A DNA stretch of 64,000 nt from contig CANQQA010000002.1 in assembly GCA_947625885.1 (NCBI GenBank), positions 124,001 through 188,000 on the forward strand, written 5' to 3'. Within the stretch, counting starts at the first letter, position 1. Each line of letters starts with the position of its first letter. The notes under the pieces are model-generated. The model did no database searches. It was not told the DNA's origin and was given only the letters and a program-made list of their open reading frames with translations. Positions 36,357 to 44,959 of the stretch are shown here, piece by piece. The translations under genes were made by a program, and so were the position numbers. Origin of the DNA: an uncultured Bacteroidales bacterium. Its GTDB lineage: Bacteria > Bacteroidota > Bacteroidia > Bacteroidales > UBA11471.

Positions 36357-36959
36357 TCATTTTCTTTTTTTCTCGACCGACCAGCCGAATTTTCCGATTT
36401 TCTCGCCCGTACCGTAGTAATTGCCGTGCGAATAAACCAGCAGACCGGCTTTCTCCATATCGAATGCGCCGCTTTCGGGGTCGATGTAGGCGGTATCGGC
36501 GAGTATGCCCACCACGTCGGCGACGAACATATCGTGGCTGCCGAGCCGCATGACTTCGCGCACGCGGCATTCGATGCACATCGGCGCCTCTTTCAGGTAA
36601 GGCGCAGCCACCGTCTGCGACGGCACGGGCGTCAATCCGCACTCGGCGAATTTGTCGTAATCCCTGCCCGAGCGCACGCCGCACCAGTCGGTTTCGCGTG
36701 CGAGCGCTTCGGTCGTCAGGTTGATGACGAAAGCCATGTTTTTTTCGATAATCGGGTGCGAATGCCGTTCGGGGCGTATCGACACGTAGCACATCGGCGG
36801 GTTGCTGCATATCGTGCCCACCCATGCGGCGGTGAGCACGTTGTACTCTTCGGGCGCGGCGCCGCAGCTGATGAGCGCCGCCGGCAGCGGATAAATCATC
36901 GTACCCGCTTTCCACGCCACCTTTTCGCCGGAGGCGGCGACACGTTTTTTCTCGCTCAT
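36357..36959 (-). CDS. Flavin reductase family protein (FMN-binding)
   Basis: This 200-aa protein has the split-barrel flavin reductase-like domain. The segment YNVLTAAWVGTICSNPPMCYVSIRP near residue 40 is the FMN-binding core seen in NADH:FMN oxidoreductase-like proteins of anaerobes. HSHPIIEKNMAFVINL and the SHDMFVADVVGI segment complete the domain. It lies 13 bases after pyrI and 74 before glyA. A role in supplying reduced flavin or as a ferric/flavin reductase is likely; the exact partner is unknown. Confidence 0.85.
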   Translation of the reverse strand: MSEKKRVAASGEKVAWKAGTMIYPLPAALISCGAAPEEYNVLTAAWVGTICSNPPMCYVSIRPERHSHPIIEKNMAFVINLTTEALARETDWCGVRSGRDYDKFAECGLTPVPSQTVAAPYLKEAPMCIECRVREVMRLGSHDMFVADVVGILADTAYIDPESGAFDMEKAGLLVYSHGNYYGTGEKIGKFGWSVEKKRK

Positions 36960-36972
36960 GGTGCGCTGCGGA

Positions 36973-37434
36973 TTATTTGATTTTTATCTGCTCTTTCGAG
37001 ATAGCCTGTTCGCAGTAGCAGCATTTCACCGTAACGTTTTCTTTGTCGATGACGTCGAATTTCGTTGCCATCGGTTCGTTGTTGGTGATGCACTTAGGGT
37101 TGGCGCAGCGTATGATGTCGTGCAGTTGGTCGGGGAGCGAGACCTCCTGTTTGTGTACGACCTGATAGTCTTTGATGATGTTTATTTTGGCTTTCGGCGC
37201 CAGAATGGCGATTTTATCGATGTCTTCCTCTTTGAAGAATGTATCGGCGATTTTTATGATGCCTTTCTTTCCTATTTTGTGGCTGTACAGGTTGTTGCCG
37301 ATGGTGATGCTTTTGTCCATCGTGTCGAGGTGCAGCAGCGATACGACCTTGAACAGTTGGTCGGAGGGTATGCGGTCTATGACCGTGCCGTTTTCGAGGG
37401 CAGCCACTTTCAATTCTTTGTCGGACAGTTCCAT
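36973..37434 (-). CDS. pyrI: Aspartate carbamoyltransferase regulatory chain
   Basis: PyrI (153 aa, normal length) binds nucleotide effectors and the catalytic trimers in the ATCase holoenzyme. The zinc-binding cysteines are Cys110, Cys115, Cys138 (or 139) and Cys141 (CANPKC and KCCYC). The allosteric domain begins [18 protein letters not shown]. It follows pyrB by 22 bases, giving the classic pyrBI order. The enzyme is therefore expected to be inhibited by CTP. Confidence 0.96.
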   Translation of the reverse strand: MELSDKELKVAALENGTVIDRIPSDQLFKVVSLLHLDTMDKSITIGNNLYSHKIGKKGIIKIADTFFKEEDIDKIAILAPKAKINIIKDYQVVHKQEVSLPDQLHDIIRCANPKCITNNEPMATKFDVIDKENVTVKCCYCEQAISKEQIKIK

Positions 37435-37456
37435 GACGGTATGTTTTGTGTGTCGA

Positions 37457-38377
37457 TTAATCCGTGATTTTTATTCCTAACACTTTGCAGATGATAGCCT
37501 GCCGCGTGTACAGCCCGTTTTTCGCCTGCTCGAAATAGTAGGCTTTCGGGTTGTCGTCGACGTCGTAGGCGATTTCGTTCACGCGGGGCAGGGGGTGCAG
37601 TATGCGCAGGTTGGGCTTGCTGCCGGCGAGCATGGCGTTGCGCAGCGTATATACGTTTTTCACTTTTTCGTACTCCATCAGGTCGGTGAACCGCTCCCGC
37701 TGCACGCGCGTCATGTAGAGGATATCCGCGCGGTCGATGATGTCTTCGGTGAAGTCGCGGTGTTCCTCGTAGGGAATACCGAGTTTGTCGCAATACACTT
37801 TGTACTCGTCGGGCATTTTCAGCTCTTCGGGCGCCACGAAGTGGAAGGTCGGGTGGAAGTGCGACATCGCCATCAGCAGCGAGTGCACCGTGCGTCCGTA
37901 TTTCAGGTCGCCCACCATGGTGATGTTCAGGTTTTCGAGCGTGCCCTGCGTCTTGTAAATGGAGTAGAGGTCGAGCAGCGTCTGCGACGGGTGTTGGTTG
38001 GAGCCGTCGCCCGCATTGATGATAGGCTTGGGCGATACTTCCGAGGCGTAGCGGGCGGCGCCGTCGAGGTAGTGGCGCATGATAATGAGATCGACATAGT
38101 TGCTTACCATGATAATGGTATCTTTCAGCGTTTCGCCTTTGGTGGAGCTGGTGGTCGAAGCGTCGGAAAATCCGATGATGCGTCCGCCCAACCGGTTTAC
38201 GGCGGTTTCAAAACTCAGTCGCGTGCGCGTCGACGGCTCGAAAAACAGCGTGGCGATGACTTTCCCCTCCAACACGCGGCGATTGGGATTCGCCTCGAAC
38301 AGCTTGGCGGTTTCCAACACTTCGAGTATTTCGTCTTTCGAGTAGTCGGTAATGGAAACTAAACTCTCTTTTCTCAT
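37457..38377 (-). CDS. pyrB: Aspartate carbamoyltransferase catalytic chain
   Basis: PyrB (306 aa) makes carbamoyl-aspartate, the committed step of pyrimidine synthesis. The carbamoyl-phosphate motif [12 protein letters not shown] (Ser49-Arg53) and [12 protein letters not shown] are present; [11 protein letters not shown] lies in the aspartate domain. The start codon ATG (38377-38375) overlaps the stop of the leader ORF as ATGA, so its translation may be coupled. A terminator hairpin in the leader implies regulated read-through. Confidence 0.97.
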   Translation of the reverse strand: MRKESLVSITDYSKDEILEVLETAKLFEANPNRRVLEGKVIATLFFEPSTRTRLSFETAVNRLGGRIIGFSDASTTSSTKGETLKDTIIMVSNYVDLIIMRHYLDGAARYASEVSPKPIINAGDGSNQHPSQTLLDLYSIYKTQGTLENLNITMVGDLKYGRTVHSLLMAMSHFHPTFHFVAPEELKMPDEYKVYCDKLGIPYEEHRDFTEDIIDRADILYMTRVQRERFTDLMEYEKVKNVYTLRNAMLAGSKPNLRILHPLPRVNEIAYDVDDNPKAYYFEQAKNGLYTRQAIICKVLGIKITD

Positions 38378-38541
38378 AATATGGTTTCGTTAAACAAGTC
38401 GGGCATAAAAAAGACCGCAGCCGGAAACATTTCCGGAACGGTCGTTCGACGAAACGATGCCGGCGCCCCTTTTCTGCGAAAGAGTCTGACTCCGTTTCCC
38501 GTCGGCATTTGTCGTGTTTTCGGTATCATCGCTTCGTACAT
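38374..38541 (-). CDS. Putative pyrB leader ORF spanning an attenuator
   Basis: An open frame of 55 codons starts just after the promoter (ATG at 38541; internal ATGs at 38529 and 38508, the last giving 44 residues). It reads straight through the terminator hairpin at 38407-38443 and stops on the TGA that overlaps the pyrB start. The peptide near the hairpin reads [15 protein letters not shown]. This copies the architecture of the enterobacterial pyrBI leader (pyrL, 44 aa), in which a ribosome close behind RNA polymerase prevents the terminator forming when UTP is low. No strong U-rich pause tract was seen, so UTP sensing is inference. The encoded sequence itself need not matter. Confidence 0.55.
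   Translation of the reverse strand: MYEAMIPKTRQMPTGNGVRLFRRKGAPASFRRTTVPEMFPAAVFFMPDLFNETIL
38407..38443 (-). terminator. Attenuator hairpin in the pyrB leader
   Basis: On the minus strand, GACCG and CCGGAAA pair with TTTCCGG and CGGTC around small internal mismatches, closing a 2-nt loop region (effectively 4 nt), and six T residues follow directly. It lies 30 bases before pyrB and inside the leader ORF. Confidence 0.8.
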
Positions 38542-38550
38542 TCGTTCTTA

Positions 38551-38578
38551 CAAAAGTACAAAAAAAATGGCATCGGCA
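38551..38578 (-). promoter_or_regulatory. Promoter of the pyrBI operon
   Basis: On the minus strand, TACTTTTG (38551-38558) is a good -7 box; a TTG 18 bp upstream is a shortened-spacer -33 candidate. Transcription would start about 5 bases before the first leader ATG. Confidence 0.6.
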
Positions 38579-38710
38579 ACATTTCCGATAAAAATATTTT
38601 TTCGAAGAATTTGTGAATCGTTCGTATGGATTTTATTGTGATGTTAAAAAATGAAAATGAAATAAAAAGAAAAGGTAAAAAATATATACTTTTGCCCCAA
38701 ATGAATAAAC

Positions 38711-39460
38711 ATGATAGAAAATAAGAAAATAGTGGTGGTGATGCCGGCTTACAATGCCGAGAAAACATTGAAGCAGACATACGACGAAATACCTTTCGAT
38801 ATTGTCGATGAGGTGATACTCACCGATGATTGCAGCAACGACAATACGGTGGACGAAGCCCGCCGCATCGGTATAAAGGAAGTATTGGTGCACGAACGTA
38901 ACAAAGGTTACGGCGGAAATCAGAAAACCTGTTACGACCGTGCGCTGGCGCTGGGCGCCGACGTGGTGATTATGGTGCACCCCGATTATCAATATACGCC
39001 GAAACTTATCGCCTCTATGGCTTATGTCATTGCAAACGGTGTTTATCCCGTCGTACTGGCGTCGCGCATTTTGGGCAAAGGCGCACTCAAAGGCGGCATG
39101 CCCATGCTCAAATATATTTCCAACCGCATACTGACGTTCGTGCAAAACGTGCTGCTCAACCAAAAACTTTCGGAATACCATACCGGTTATCGGGCTTTTT
39201 CGGCAGAGGTGCTGCGGGCTATCGACTATCATGCCGGTTCCGACGACTTCGTATTCGACAACGAAATGCTGGCGCAGATATTCTGGGCGGGCTGTGAAAT
39301 AGGCGAAATCACCTGTCCCACCAAATATTTTGCCGAAGCCTCGTCCATCAATCTGCGGCGCAGCGCCGTTTACGGATTGGGCGTGCTGCGGGTTTCGTTT
39401 CTCTATCGCTTGTGCAAGTGGCATTTGGCAAAGTCGAAACTTTTCCATAAAAATAACTGA
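38711..39460 (+). CDS. Family 2 glycosyltransferase
   Basis: This 249-aa GT-A glycosyltransferase resembles dolichyl/polyprenyl-phosphate sugar synthases. VVVMPAYNAEKTL opens the fold, LTDDCSNDNT is the nucleotide-sugar acid cluster, and HPDYQYTPKLI holds a DxD-like position. FHTGYRAFS-type sequence (EYHTGYRAFS) near residue 158 is typical of this subgroup. There is no C-terminal membrane segment. A -7 box TACTTTTG lies at 38687-38694. The next gene is a PMT/ArnT-like transferase 4 bases after, so the two likely make and use a lipid-linked sugar. Confidence 0.88.
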   Translation: MIENKKIVVVMPAYNAEKTLKQTYDEIPFDIVDEVILTDDCSNDNTVDEARRIGIKEVLVHERNKGYGGNQKTCYDRALALGADVVIMVHPDYQYTPKLIASMAYVIANGVYPVVLASRILGKGALKGGMPMLKYISNRILTFVQNVLLNQKLSEYHTGYRAFSAEVLRAIDYHAGSDDFVFDNEMLAQIFWAGCEIGEITCPTKYFAEASSINLRRSAVYGLGVLRVSFLYRLCKWHLAKSKLFHKNN

Positions 39461-39464
39461 GGTT

Positions 39465-41051
39465 ATGATGAAGAAATACATTCCCCTGTTGGCTGTCGTG
39501 CTGGTATTTGCCGCTGTCTATGCCTTTTGTTTCGATGCCAAACTCGACCTGAACGGCGACAATGCCTCTTACATACAGCTGGCGCGAAATCTCTCGCACG
39601 GGTTGGGTTACTCCAACGTCGCGCCCGACGGCATTACCCCTGCCGGACATTTCCCGCCCGGATATCCTTTTTTCTTGGCGCTGTTTATGTGGGTGGGGAT
39701 TGATAACCTCGTATTCTTCAAAATTCTCAACGGACTGTTGCTGCTGTTTTCCATTGGGGTGCTTTTCGCGCTGTCGCGCCGTCTTTCGGGAAACAATGTC
39801 GCCATGGCGACGACGGTGGCGTTGCTTACCTGTTTTTCTCCGCACCTGATGCACTTTGCGTCGATGGCGATGTCCGAAATGCTTTATCTCGCCTGTGTGG
39901 TGCTTGCTTTCGCGGCGTTGTACCGGTATGCGGTGCAGCAGCCGGTGTCGTTTTACCGGTCGCCGTGGTTTTACGCTGCATTGCTGGCGGCAGGAGCCGC
40001 CTATTATATCCGCACCGTAGGCGCGTCGATACTCTTTGCCGTGCTGCTGTTTTTCCTCTTTCGCAAAGAGTGGAAAGCTGCGGCAGCTTCCGTCGGCGGC
40101 ATCGTGCTGCTGCTCCTGCCGTGGTCGATACGCAATGCGGTCTGCGGCATAGAGTCGCGCTATTTCGGTACGATTATGGTCGTCAATCCGTGGCGTCCCG
40201 AAATGGGAACCGTGTCGAGCGTGGGCGAGATGTTTTCCAAGATGATAACCAACTTCGACGAAACCGTGCTCAAAGGGTTTGCCGAAATTCTTTTCCCCTT
40301 CCTCTCTGTCGATTATCAGCACCCGTCGGGATTCGGCGGCATCGTTGCCGGTTTGGCGATACTTGCGGTTGTGCTGTATGGCTGCTGGTCGTTGGGCGGA
40401 AAAAACTTCCGGTATCCTTTTCTCGGATTCATCGTGGCGAATATCGGACTGTTTGCCTTGTGGCATGGCGGAAACGGCAGCCGCTATGTCGTACCGGTGG
40501 CTCCGTTTCTCTACCTGTTTTTCTATTTCGGTCTGTACAATTTGTTGGTGCTGGCAGCCCGTAAAATGACGAAAACGGCATTCGATTCCGTGCGGGTGCA
40601 GCGCTGGGCATACGCGGCTTTGTTTCTGCTTATTCCCATGTACACACCCATAGAAGCGCAAGCACAGCTGTCGCGACAGCCGTTCCCGCCCGCTTACCGC
40701 AACTATTTCAAGATTGCGGAAACCATGCAGAAGCAGCTGCCTGCCGGTGCGATAGTCGTTTGCCGCAAGCCGGAACTGTTTTCTTATTTTGCACCGGCTC
40801 ACTTTGCTACCCGTTATCTGTTTACAAAAGATGCCGACGCTCTCATTGCCGACCTCGTGGCGCGAAAAGCCGATTTCGTGATTTTGGAACAGTTGGGTTA
40901 CAGCTCCACGCCGCTCTATCTGTATCCTGCCATACAGCAGAATCCCGACCTTTTCCCGCTCGTGCTGCATTTGCCGAATCCCGATACCTATCTGTTGCGA
41001 TTCGACCTGAAAGCAGCCGCCGAGCATCTTGCCGGCGACCGTACGGAATAA
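39465..41051 (+). CDS. PMT/ArnT-like lipid-linked sugar glycosyltransferase
   Basis: This 528-aa polytopic membrane protein has about 11-12 predicted helices. DLNGDNASYIQLARNLSHG near residue 28 is the extracytoplasmic acidic catalytic loop of GT-C enzymes of the PMT/ArnT class, followed by GHFPPGYPFFLALF. A soluble C-terminal region (~residue 410 onward) lies in the periplasm. The ATG at 39465 is chosen because the longer frame would overlap the GT2 gene. It probably transfers the sugar made lipid-linked by its neighbour to an envelope glycan or protein; the acceptor is unknown. Confidence 0.82.
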   Translation: MMKKYIPLLAVVLVFAAVYAFCFDAKLDLNGDNASYIQLARNLSHGLGYSNVAPDGITPAGHFPPGYPFFLALFMWVGIDNLVFFKILNGLLLLFSIGVLFALSRRLSGNNVAMATTVALLTCFSPHLMHFASMAMSEMLYLACVVLAFAALYRYAVQQPVSFYRSPWFYAALLAAGAAYYIRTVGASILFAVLLFFLFRKEWKAAAASVGGIVLLLLPWSIRNAVCGIESRYFGTIMVVNPWRPEMGTVSSVGEMFSKMITNFDETVLKGFAEILFPFLSVDYQHPSGFGGIVAGLAILAVVLYGCWSLGGKNFRYPFLGFIVANIGLFALWHGGNGSRYVVPVAPFLYLFFYFGLYNLLVLAARKMTKTAFDSVRVQRWAYAALFLLIPMYTPIEAQAQLSRQPFPPAYRNYFKIAETMQKQLPAGAIVVCRKPELFSYFAPAHFATRYLFTKDADALIADLVARKADFVILEQLGYSSTPLYLYPAIQQNPDLFPLVLHLPNPDTYLLRFDLKAAAEHLAGDRTE

Positions 41052-41167
41052 AAATTTCTTTTGTCGTGAATCAAAGATAAATTCCGGCTTTATGCCGATA
41101 TGTCGGGGAAAATGGCTAACTTGCGCCCGCTTCTCCGCAGAGAGGCGATATACAAATATAAATACCG

Positions 41168-43144
41168 ATGAAAGAAGAAGAAAAACTTCCGGCGGGTCTG
41201 CCGGAAAATGCTTTTCGGGAGCTGAAAGAGGGAGAGGAGTACCGCCCCGTCATGTCGCCCGACAGAAACTATCGTGAAGTAACCCCTTGGTCGGTGTCGT
41301 GGGGCATTCTCATGGCAATGGTCTTTTCGGCGGCAGCTGCTTATCTGGGACTGAAAGTGGGGCAGGTGTTCGAGGCTGCCATACCTATCGCCATCATTGC
41401 CGTCGGGCTCTCCACCGCTGCCAAGCGTAAAGATGCGCTGGGCGAGAATGTCATCATACAATCCATCGGAGCCTGTTCGGGCAATGTTGTCGCCGGCGTG
41501 ATTTTCACCTTGCCGGCACTTTACATCATACCCGGATTGTCGGCTGGTTTCCTGCAAATTTTTCTGAGTTCGCTTTTGGGCGGTGTTTTGGGAATCCTTT
41601 TTTTGATACCGTTCCGCAAATATTTCGTGTCGGATATGCACGGAAAATATCCTTTCCCCGAAGCTACGGCGACGACGCAGATTCTCATCTCCGGACAGAA
41701 GGGCGGCAGTCAGGCGAAACCGCTGATTTTCGCCGGACTTATCGGCGGTCTCTACGATTTCGTCTTATCTACGTTCGGTTGGTGGAGCGAGGTGCTTACC
41801 ACCCGTGTGCTGCCTTTCGGCGAAGCCGTTGCCGAAAAAGCCAAATTGGTGTTCAAAATCAATACCGGCGCTGCCGTATTGGGTCTCGGTTACATCGTCG
41901 GGCTGAAATACTGTCTGATTATCTGTGCCGGTTCCATATTCGTGTGGCTGCTCCTGATACCCGGATTCAATCTGATATGGGGCGATACCGTGCTGCAACT
42001 CAACAGCGGCGATGTAGCCGTTGCCGTCGGCGCCATGACGCCCGAACAGATATTCACCACCTATGCCCGATACATCGGCATCGGCGGCATAGCCATGGCG
42101 GGTGTCATCGGTATTGTCCGTTCGTGGGGCGTGATACGCAGCGCGGTGGGGCTGGCATCGAAAGAGCTGCGCGGGCAGGCTGCCGCCTCGCGTGTCGTCG
42201 TGAAACGCACGCAGCGCGACATCGCCATGAAATCGCTTGTGCTTGCCATTGCTCTCACGCTGGTTTTGATACTGCTCTTTTTCTATCTCGGCGTGATACA
42301 CAATTTCGTACAGGCGCTCATCGCCTTTGTCGTAGTAACGCTTATTGCCTTCCTCTTTACGACGGTGGCGGCGAACGCCATTGCCATTGTGGGCACCAAC
42401 CCTGTATCGGGCATGACGCTCATGTCGCTTATCTTGGCGTCGGTGGTGTTGGTGGCATCGGGATTGTCGGGCACATCGGGCATGGTGGCGGCGTTGGTCA
42501 TCGGAGGCGTGGTATGCACCGCCCTCTCTACTGCCGGTGAATTGGTTACCGACTTGAAAATCGGCTATTGGTTAGGCTCCACGCCCGCCAAACAGCAGAC
42601 GTGGAAATTCGTCGGCACGCTGGTGGCTGCGGCTACGGTGGGCGGCGTCATGATTATTCTGAACAAGACCTACGGCTTCACGGGCGACCATGCGCTGGCT
42701 GCTCCGCAAGCCAACGCCATGGCTGCCGTCATACAGCCTCTTATGTCGGGACAGGGTGCGCCGTGGCTGCTTTATGGCGTGGGGGCGTTGATAGCTCTGC
42801 TGCTCACTTGGCTTAAAGTGCCGGCACTGGCTTTTGCGCTCGGTATGTTCATTCCGTTGGAACTGAATACCCCGCTGGTTATCGGCGGATTGGTAAGCTG
42901 GTATGTCTCCACCCGTTCCACCGATAAGGAACTCAACAAAGCCCGTTTGGAAAAAGGCACGCTACTGGCTTCGGGATTCATTGCCGGCGGTGCGCTCATG
43001 GGCGTGGTAAGCGCGGCGATACGTTTTGCCGGATTTGAATACGTTTGCACATGGAACGAAACCGTGCTGCAATCGCTCGGTTTGGTGATGTATCTGTTGT
43101 TGATCGGCTATCTGGCGAAGTCGTCTTTGAACGCAAAAAAATAA
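41168..43144 (+). CDS. OPT family oligopeptide transporter
   Basis: This 658-aa inner-membrane protein of the OPT family imports small peptides by proton symport. It has about 15 hydrophobic segments. GLKVGQVFEAAIPIAIIAVG near residue 60, IIQSIGACSGNVVAGVIFTLPALYI near residue 95 and the KYPFPEATATTQI motif near residue 160 are typical of bacterial OPT proteins. It is monocistronic with a terminator 20 bases downstream. No linked peptidase was seen. Confidence 0.92.
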   Translation: MKEEEKLPAGLPENAFRELKEGEEYRPVMSPDRNYREVTPWSVSWGILMAMVFSAAAAYLGLKVGQVFEAAIPIAIIAVGLSTAAKRKDALGENVIIQSIGACSGNVVAGVIFTLPALYIIPGLSAGFLQIFLSSLLGGVLGILFLIPFRKYFVSDMHGKYPFPEATATTQILISGQKGGSQAKPLIFAGLIGGLYDFVLSTFGWWSEVLTTRVLPFGEAVAEKAKLVFKINTGAAVLGLGYIVGLKYCLIICAGSIFVWLLLIPGFNLIWGDTVLQLNSGDVAVAVGAMTPEQIFTTYARYIGIGGIAMAGVIGIVRSWGVIRSAVGLASKELRGQAAASRVVVKRTQRDIAMKSLVLAIALTLVLILLFFYLGVIHNFVQALIAFVVVTLIAFLFTTVAANAIAIVGTNPVSGMTLMSLILASVVLVASGLSGTSGMVAALVIGGVVCTALSTAGELVTDLKIGYWLGSTPAKQQTWKFVGTLVAAATVGGVMIILNKTYGFTGDHALAAPQANAMAAVIQPLMSGQGAPWLLYGVGALIALLLTWLKVPALAFALGMFIPLELNTPLVIGGLVSWYVSTRSTDKELNKARLEKGTLLASGFIAGGALMGVVSAAIRFAGFEYVCTWNETVLQSLGLVMYLLLIGYLAKSSLNAKK

Positions 43145-43164
43145 ACGATGTTTTTATAATGCAG

Positions 43165-43207
43165 GCAGGTACGACCCGACAGGTCGCACCTGCTGTTTTT
43201 TTATGAA
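43165..43207 (+). terminator. Terminator of the OPT transporter gene
   Basis: GCAGGT and CGACC pair with GGTCG and ACCTGC around a 5-nt loop with small bulges, followed by TGTTTTTTT. Confidence 0.8.
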
Positions 43208-43307
43208 GATAACCGAAGCGGGAAAAATGCGATTAATAAATCGTAGGACGAAAGCGCGGATTATTCAAAATAATATCCGTATATTTGTAGTTTGAAAAAG
43301 CGAAGAT

Positions 43308-44351
43308 ATGATACCGAAGATTCTGACCAAAGTCCAAGCCGACGAAATGGGGCGGTTGATTGATGAGGCGAGCCGCATCGTCATTGTCTGCCATGTGGCG
43401 CCCGACGGCGACGCCATAGGTTCGTCGCTGGCGTTGTGGAATCTTTTGACCGAATTGGGAAAAGATGTCCATGTCGTTACGCCCGATGCCTATCCTGCCG
43501 ATTTGCGTTTTCTCAAAGGATGTAAAGATATTCTCGTCTATTCCCAATATGCCGATTTTGCAAAAGAGCTGCTTGGACGTGCCGACCTCGTTTTCTGTCT
43601 CGATTTCAATGAGCCGAAACGGGTCGATCAGATGGAAGCTGTCTTGTGTGCCTCGCCGGCGAAAAAAGTTTTGATAGACCATCATCTCGCCCCGAAACCC
43701 TTTTGCGACATGACGGTATCGCACCCCGAAATATCTTCGACCTGCGAACTCCTCTTTCGGGTTATCTGTTCGCTGGGGCTGTTCGACCGGCTAACCCTCG
43801 ATGCGGCTGCCGCCATTTATACGGGCATGATGACCGATACGGGCAATTTTACCTACAACTCCAATTCGCCTGAAACCTACCTCATCATTGCGGAGCTAAT
43901 AAAAAAAGGATTGAACAAAGATGCCGTGTATGCACGGCTGCACAATAACAACCGCGCGGAAAAACTGCAACTCAACAGTTACGCGATTTCCAAGAAAATG
44001 GAACTGTTTCCCTTGCAGGGAGCCGCCATTATTTCGCTTTCGCAGCGGGAGTTGAATCACTATCGTTACCAGAAAGGCGATACCGAAGGGCTGGTCAATG
44101 TGCCGCTGTCGATAGAAAACATCTATTTCTCTGCATTCGTACGCGAAGAAACCAATTTAATAAAAATATCGCTGCGCTCGAAAGGTACTTTCCCTTCTAA
44201 TAAAATCGCAGAAGAATATTTCAACGGCGGCGGGCATCTCAATGCGGCGGGTGGAGAATTTTTCGGTACGTTACAGGAAGCGTGCGATGCTCTGAAAAAA
44301 TTGCTGCCGCTGATAGGCAGCCTTACCGAACAGGCAAAAAAGGAATCGTGA
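43308..44351 (+). CDS. DHH-family phosphoesterase (NrnA-like)
   Basis: This 347-aa cytoplasmic phosphodiesterase is likely a bifunctional oligoribonuclease / pAp phosphatase. The N-terminal DHH domain has CHVAPDGDAIGSSLAL near residue 28, a CLDFNEP acid motif, DHHLAPKP near residue 122 and MMTDTGNF near residue 180. The C-terminal DHHA1 domain has NGGGHLNAAGG near residue 310. A -7 box TATATTTG is at 43280-43287. It is followed by a DUF4827 lipoprotein after 1 base, so the two are co-transcribed. Confidence 0.92.
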   Translation: MIPKILTKVQADEMGRLIDEASRIVIVCHVAPDGDAIGSSLALWNLLTELGKDVHVVTPDAYPADLRFLKGCKDILVYSQYADFAKELLGRADLVFCLDFNEPKRVDQMEAVLCASPAKKVLIDHHLAPKPFCDMTVSHPEISSTCELLFRVICSLGLFDRLTLDAAAAIYTGMMTDTGNFTYNSNSPETYLIIAELIKKGLNKDAVYARLHNNNRAEKLQLNSYAISKKMELFPLQGAAIISLSQRELNHYRYQKGDTEGLVNVPLSIENIYFSAFVREETNLIKISLRSKGTFPSNKIAEEYFNGGGHLNAAGGEFFGTLQEACDALKKLLPLIGSLTEQAKKES

Positions 44352-44352
44352 T

Positions 44353-44952
44353 ATGAAGGTAAAAATCGGAATCGGACTTGTGTTTGCTGCATTGGCTTGT
44401 ATGTTGCTTTTCTCTTGCAAAAAAGGGAAATCGTACATCGAGCTGCGCAAAGAAGAAGATAACGCCATCAATAAATACCTGACGAGCGACGGTCGTACTA
44501 CGGCGCCCCTGCCGGAAGACGGGAATTTTCTGACACTGGAAAATTCGGAAAATCCGCCTTTCTACATTCTCCCCGACGGCGTGTATATGCAAATTGCGCG
44601 AATGGGGTATCGTGATTCTACCGGTACTTTTTTCCGCGCGGGCGACCGCGTATATTTCCGTTTCTCGCGCATGAGCCTTACGTTGTGGGCAACCGGTGTC
44701 GAAATGTGGGGAGGCAATTGGAGCGATGCCTCCGGTGCGAGCGATACCTATTTTTTCGACTATACCACGCAGGAGGGAGCCAATTATTCCCAGTATGTTC
44801 AATACGGTTTGGGTATAGAATATCCCTTGCGCTATGTGGGCAACGGGGCGGTGCTCAATCTCATTGTTCCCTCCAAAATGGGATTTGCCGATGAAATATC
44901 GAACGTGATACCCTATTTGTTCAAAATAAGATATAATCTGAAAGAAAATTGA
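44353..44952 (+). CDS. DUF4827 family lipoprotein
   Basis: This 199-aa lipoprotein has lipobox LFSC (Cys22). The body has an FKBP-like fold pattern (GVYMQIARMGYRDSTG...FRAGDRVYFRFSRMSL, then VGNGAVLNLIVPSKMGF) and fits DUF4827, found next to NrnA-like genes in Bacteroidales. It ends KIRYNLKEN. The gene starts 1 base after the phosphoesterase and ends 7 bases before glmM. The function is unknown; the fold suggests an isomerase-like remnant rather than an enzyme. Confidence 0.8.
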   Translation: MKVKIGIGLVFAALACMLLFSCKKGKSYIELRKEEDNAINKYLTSDGRTTAPLPEDGNFLTLENSENPPFYILPDGVYMQIARMGYRDSTGTFFRAGDRVYFRFSRMSLTLWATGVEMWGGNWSDASGASDTYFFDYTTQEGANYSQYVQYGLGIEYPLRYVGNGAVLNLIVPSKMGFADEISNVIPYLFKIRYNLKEN

Positions 44953-44959
44953 TACTGAA

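Noticed and set aside
39348-41027. A 559-codon minus-strand frame opposite the PMT/ArnT-like gene
   Set aside because: The plus frame gives a polytopic membrane protein with a GT-C loop. The minus frame is basic, low-complexity shadow sequence.
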